A stretch of DNA of 9,037 bases from CAYLNG01 sp964497855. Its GTDB lineage: Bacteria; Verrucomicrobiota; Kiritimatiellia; SS1-B-03-39; UBA6053. The notes beneath the pieces were generated by a model. The model did not search any database and was not told the DNA's origin. It worked only from the letters and a program-made list of their open reading frames with translations. Position numbers and translations under genes: made by a program. Position 1 is the first letter of the stretch; each line of letters opens with the position of its first letter. The stretch is taken from positions 1 to 9,037 of the forward strand of contig CAZCFM010000136.1 in assembly GCA_964497855.1 (NCBI GenBank), written 5' to 3'. Below are positions 7,101 to 9,037 of the stretch, one piece after another.

Positions 7101-8124
7101 GGACAACCCCCTCCACCGCCCCAACCGACCCGGAACCGACCCCGCCCTGCTCCGGGATGTGGACCGCGCCGCCGAACACCTGAGCCTCTACGGCGCCTTC
7201 AACATCAATTCCGTTTCCGTGCCAGCCTGGACGGCTCTTCTCGCGTCGTTCCGGGGGCGCACTGTTCCCGGCCAGGGGAATGTCGCCGATGCAACACCCT
7301 TCCCAAAACTGCTCTTCCCCCTCGGCGACCCGCTGGACAATCAGGGCGGCAACAACCTCACCTATGTGGCCAACCGCTTCCGCCAACTCAGCGACGCGGA
7401 AATCCGCGCCCTCGCCGAAGCCATTGTCGATGAAATCCGGGCCCGCGGCCCCGCCCTCAGTCTCGCTGGCTTCATCAACCGCCGCCCCCAGGCCCTGTCC
7501 AGCGCCTCTCCCGCCGCCGCCGCCGCGCTGGGCCGCACGCACGGCGACCTCAACAGCGCCAACCCCCTGGAGCGCCGCGTGGGACACCAGGCCCTGCTCG
7601 GCACCCTCCAGCACGCCATCGACCGCGTGCAAACCCCATCCGCCAGCAACCCCCAAACCTTCAGTGGCATCAACGACCGTCTCCGCACCTGGCTGAACAC
7701 CGGCAACGGCACTGACGATTACAACAACACCGCCCTCGAGAATCAAGCCTGGCTGCACCGCTCCGCCGCCCTGGGGTTTGCGGATTCGATGACCTTGTCC
7801 CAGCCCAGCACCGTCCACACGGACATGCCCCTCGCCCTGCGCTCCTCCGCCGTCGGAATGCCCGGCTATCTGACCCAGGCCGACCTGCTGCGCGCGCTCG
7901 CCCCCGTGCTCAGTGCCCGTTCCGACACCTTCCGGGTGCGCGTCTATGGCGAACACGCGGGCGCCCGCGTCTGGGCCGAAGCGATTGTCCAACGCCAAAG
8001 CGCCTATCTGGATGATACGGAAGATCCCATCCTGCATCCCCGGCAGGTGTCGGACGTCTCCCGGCGTTTCGGACGGCGTTTTGAAGTCGTATCCTTTTCC
8101 TGGCTTTCCCCGGAGGATCTCTGA
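4171..8124 (+). CDS. Giant pseudopilin-like protein, Verru_Chthon cassette protein A type
   Basis: A 1317-residue protein with a prepilin-like N-terminus: a basic leader ending RSG (Gly23), one long hydrophobic helix (about 25-46), then a polar helical stretch (QARANARMGLHLAIGKLQEALGPDTR). The glutamate usual at mature position 5 of pilins is absent (Leu28 if cleavage follows Gly23), as in the GspK class. Motifs I recall from Verru_Chthon protein A are YAWWVGDEGVKARLDL (265-280), FWNPLNV (483-489), GAFNINSVSVPAWTALL (1008-1024) and LSDAEIRALAEAIVDEIRARG...LAGFINRR (1073-1105). The C-terminal end, SARSDTFRVRVYGE followed by VWAEAIVQRQ, resembles the end of GspK. It probably sits in the inner membrane or caps a periplasmic filament. 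The gene starts 1 bp after the GH31 stop and overlaps the next gene by one base, so coupling is likely. Leader residues 8-21 come from a heptamer array. The usual cassette partners B, C and D are not in the window. Family call is by motif memory. Confidence 0.8.
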   Translation: MKTRHIHNSSFVIRHSTLDTRSGSTLVLTLLVVSLLLVLVLAFVAQARVELRNVLRHQELLQARANARMGLHLAIGKLQEALGPDTRVSATAAIGSVGDPNVPDNGVRVPVDGTRHWTGVWGNAANPRNAALPGDDSKASFEPEVPVLLNWLVSGNEALTHEASSSANDFGRIVAFPEAPGAAVLAGLAPWVQSAPASRGPLPVHPQLPVTRSDGSPLQSGATDPLNVRIAGQPGVLLVGGERPVEDFVVVPQVSIAPGGTGGAYAWWVGDEGVKARLDLRELLTGGGMADQARALNRPARLNPVLAQPDWDPDWPALERVGSTAQLAFAPGGADILQNAFHDYSSHAIGVLADSAKGGLRKDLTAGLSSGSPLAELGLDQPLISLPPAKASSTHTFPDRANLTRVQWSGDAPDTGTLPSWGGLYRHVRLQDELQGEEPLVAPRVATSTEAGIFPIATRVHYHVHAALVNGDVYLLHMPTVVFWNPLNVRMAPADFWFNIELNYHGDIGPYAANFGRAFPAVLVAHGPVLNTAPWFGNTNAMWQDRTYRETHMVGARGASSLIKGSERMASAPDQGFRFLVRMTEALEPGEARVFSPLEPAELNADPAQRILSDGFSDNSWFHERVSLDDDVGGNHVYRIFISWPSASMNRPSRYAYGLGTDFSEATQLRRIDGITGPGYHNPGSVVNTLKVDNPGVGIPAFHAATNPLIPGAGNFPQPDGGRASAREIVNWLTSLNPNLPGGQVPPNFTPFGWDYKLQMALPTREGEPNPFASTDAHIRWLGQHNPLSEAMGASLTDAQGAKGYNNHPFYPMNLVGSNSNRKRVFDVAPDFPDSPGATFVGGSHFLTIPASTGRLVVRDLPRRDSGVLSIGALSHADVHPRRGQISSHRAYTAAAMPAFPIGNALADPRVHPADIDGFPDNWNSTMSRSPYSFNNPRSDAVNRRLHFDLSYLLNRTLFDRYFFSGVPRTGSLDGPMDNPLHRPNRPGTDPALLRDVDRAAEHLSLYGAFNINSVSVPAWTALLASFRGRTVPGQGNVADATPFPKLLFPLGDPLDNQGGNNLTYVANRFRQLSDAEIRALAEAIVDEIRARGPALSLAGFINRRPQALSSASPAAAAALGRTHGDLNSANPLERRVGHQALLGTLQHAIDRVQTPSASNPQTFSGINDRLRTWLNTGNGTDDYNNTALENQAWLHRSAALGFADSMTLSQPSTVHTDMPLALRSSAVGMPGYLTQADLLRALAPVLSARSDTFRVRVYGEHAGARVWAEAIVQRQSAYLDDTEDPILHPRQVSDVSRRFGRRFEVVSFSWLSPEDL
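4193..4233 (+). repeat. Heptamer array, AYTCNNC type, inside the pilin-like leader
   Basis: Five complete 7-bp units in phase (ACTCTTC, ATTCGTC, ATTCGTC and two variants) followed by six bases of a sixth. It lies 22 bp after the start codon and is translated as NSSFVIR then HSTLDTR, directly before the prepilin-like Gly23 and the membrane helix. Confidence 0.9.
8112..8116 (+). promoter_or_regulatory. Shine-Dalgarno site of the downstream secreted protein
   Basis: A consensus GGAGG inside the final codons of the pilin-like gene, 7 nt before the ATG at 8124. Together with the TGATG overlap it indicates translational coupling. Confidence 0.85.
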
Positions 8125-8876
8125 TGCGCCTGTTCCTTCTCTCCCTGCTCATCGCCTGTGCGGTCTCCGCCCAGGACGCGCCGGAAATCCCCCTGCAAAG
8201 CATCACATTTCTCCTGCTGGGTTCCGCCGTGGATCCGGAACTGGCCCTGCCCGACATCGTCTTTCAGTTTGAAGACCACCAAGGGGTCAATGGCCTGTCC
8301 CTGCAGCCGGGAGGCATGGCCGGTCCTTTCCTGCGTCCCCTCGATCCGGAGCTTGTCCTCTTCCGCGAAAAACAGATCCCCCCGCCTCCAGACGCCGCCC
8401 CGGGCACGCCGCCCACCGTCCAGCGCCTGCCCGTCGGCCGCGTGGCGATTCCGGTGACCTGGCGCAATGTGTTTGTGCTGGTGAATGTGGATTCCCGCAG
8501 CGGAACCGTGAAAAACATGGTCCCCCTCAATCAAAGCGCCGACGTCCTGCCCGCGGGACACCTCGGGCTCATCAGTTCCCTCAACCGCAGCGTGAACGTG
8601 CGCCTCGGCGAGGCAACGGGCGAGTTGCCGGCCGGGGGACGCCTCCTGCTCCCCGCCAGGCGCCGCACGGGCCCGCGCGGAGACATGGTGCTCTTTCTCG
8701 CCGGCGCCCGCAACGGAGACGGGGAGATGGAGGTGCTCGCCTCCCGCCGCATTTCCGTCAATCCCGATTTCCGCCGCCTCGCCCTGCTTTTTCCCGACGC
8801 GGGAGGCACGCTGCAAATCATCGTTCTGCCCCCCGCACCCGAAGATCCAGCTCTGCCAGAGGTTCCGAGCCCTTAG
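8124..8876 (+). CDS. Secreted protein of unknown function, partner of the pilin-like protein
   Basis: A 250-residue protein I do not recognise. Residues 1-16 form a signal peptide (MRLF, a Leu-rich core, then AVSA before QD). The rest has no membrane segment, no cysteine in the mature part and no catalytic motif, and looks beta-rich: alternating hydrophobic stretches such as ITFLLLG, VAIPVTWRNVFVLVNV and LGLISSLNRSVNVRLG. A proline-rich linker lies around residues 86-98, and the C-terminus is a Pro/Glu tail (PPAPEDPALPEVPSP). The start codon overlaps the stop of the pilin-like gene (TGATG) and follows a consensus GGAGG, so the two are very likely made together. By position it could be a periplasmic partner or assembly factor for the pilin-like protein; that is inference only. 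The ORF is certainly real given coupling, signal peptide and codon pattern. Confidence 0.85.
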   Translation: MRLFLLSLLIACAVSAQDAPEIPLQSITFLLLGSAVDPELALPDIVFQFEDHQGVNGLSLQPGGMAGPFLRPLDPELVLFREKQIPPPPDAAPGTPPTVQRLPVGRVAIPVTWRNVFVLVNVDSRSGTVKNMVPLNQSADVLPAGHLGLISSLNRSVNVRLGEATGELPAGGRLLLPARRRTGPRGDMVLFLAGARNGDGEMEVLASRRISVNPDFRRLALLFPDAGGTLQIIVLPPAPEDPALPEVPSP

Positions 8877-8933
8877 TTCCCTGTACACCTCTGCGAATCT
8901 GTAAGGGATCGGGTTCTGAAACGATTACGTTGA

Positions 8934-8939
8934 TATAAT
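8934..8939 (+). promoter_or_regulatory. Possible -10 box before the last gene
   Basis: A perfect TATAAT in the AT-richer gap 8877-8937, where a promoter for the next gene is expected. No good -35 is found 16-18 bp upstream (8911-8916 is GGGTTC). The box overlaps the ATG at 8938, so if it is real, translation must start further down, for instance at the in-frame GTG at 8971. Confidence 0.3.
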
Positions 8940-9037
8940 GTTCTCCCGCATCTTCTCCAAACTCAACGCAGTGATTTCACGAGCCCTCCACCAAGGATGG
9001 AGCGCGGAAAAGGTCTGTTGGTCCTGCGCCTGGGGCT
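8938..9037 (+). CDS. N-terminus of a probable DUF2062 membrane protein (partial)
   Basis: An open frame from ATG 8938 to the window edge gives 33 residues and one extra base. It begins MFSRIF, then continues ALHQGWSAEKVCWSCAWG. The pattern of a basic amphipathic start, a (H/R)QG(x)SxEK motif and then a small-residue hydrophobic run resembles the start of DUF2062 proteins, small inner-membrane proteins of unknown function. No Shine-Dalgarno precedes 8938; GTG at 8971 is an in-frame alternative. The hydrophobic part is cut off by the window, so the call is tentative. Confidence 0.5.
   Translation, partial: MFSRIFSKLNAVISRALHQGWSAEKVCWSCAWG

Noticed and set aside
5512..8037. An 841-codon open frame on the minus strand
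   Set aside because: It lies wholly antisense to the pilin-like gene, is Gly/Val/Ala-rich without recognisable domains, and is explained by high GC at third codon positions.
8879..8907. Terminator hairpin after the 250-residue protein gene
   Set aside because: The stem (CCCT, TACA with TGTA, AGGG) has a bulge and a 12-nt loop and no T run follows, so termination here is not supported.

Overview
The window is GC-rich and densely coding, with every gene on the + strand. It reads as a chromosome fragment of a member of the Verrucomicrobiota, most likely Opitutae. The evidence is a PEP-CTERM (exosortase-sorted) secreted protein, a very large pilin-like protein with the hallmarks of the 'Verru_Chthon cassette protein A' group, and short degenerate heptamer repeats between and inside genes. 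The taxonomic call is an inference from gene content.

Layout. Positions 39-833 encode a secreted PEP-CTERM protein, closed by a strong intrinsic terminator (857-892). Positions 893-1121 are a mosaic of repeats: an inverted pair of 7-bp-period arrays, a 41-bp tandem duplication, and a third heptamer array that runs right up to the next start codon. Positions 1122-8876 form a tight three-gene unit. It holds a family 31 glycoside hydrolase (1122-4169), a 1317-residue pseudopilin-like protein (4171-8124; 1 bp after the previous stop) and a secreted 250-residue protein of unknown function (8124-8876; TGATG overlap). An AT-richer gap follows, and the window ends in the first 33 codons of a probable DUF2062 membrane protein (8938-9037).

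How the genes may work together. The GH31, the pilin-like protein and the secreted protein look cotranscribed and translationally coupled. The pilin-like protein resembles an enlarged GspK (type II secretion / type IV pilus minor pseudopilin), so the unit may contribute to an envelope-spanning filament or secretion device. The GH31 shows no signal peptide and is probably cytoplasmic, so its link to the other two is unexplained.

Most notable signal. Arrays with a 7-bp period (core YTC on one strand, GAR on the other) occur at five places within 3.3 kb, plus one related 7/8-bp array. Two of these places lie inside genes and are translated. One adds about 34 residues to the GH31 between its N-terminal region and catalytic barrel; the other forms most of the leader in front of the membrane helix of the pilin-like protein. 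As a result two unrelated proteins carry nearly the same peptide (HSSLDTR / HSTLDTR). This looks like a repeat family that spreads into coding sequence and is tolerated or co-opted there.
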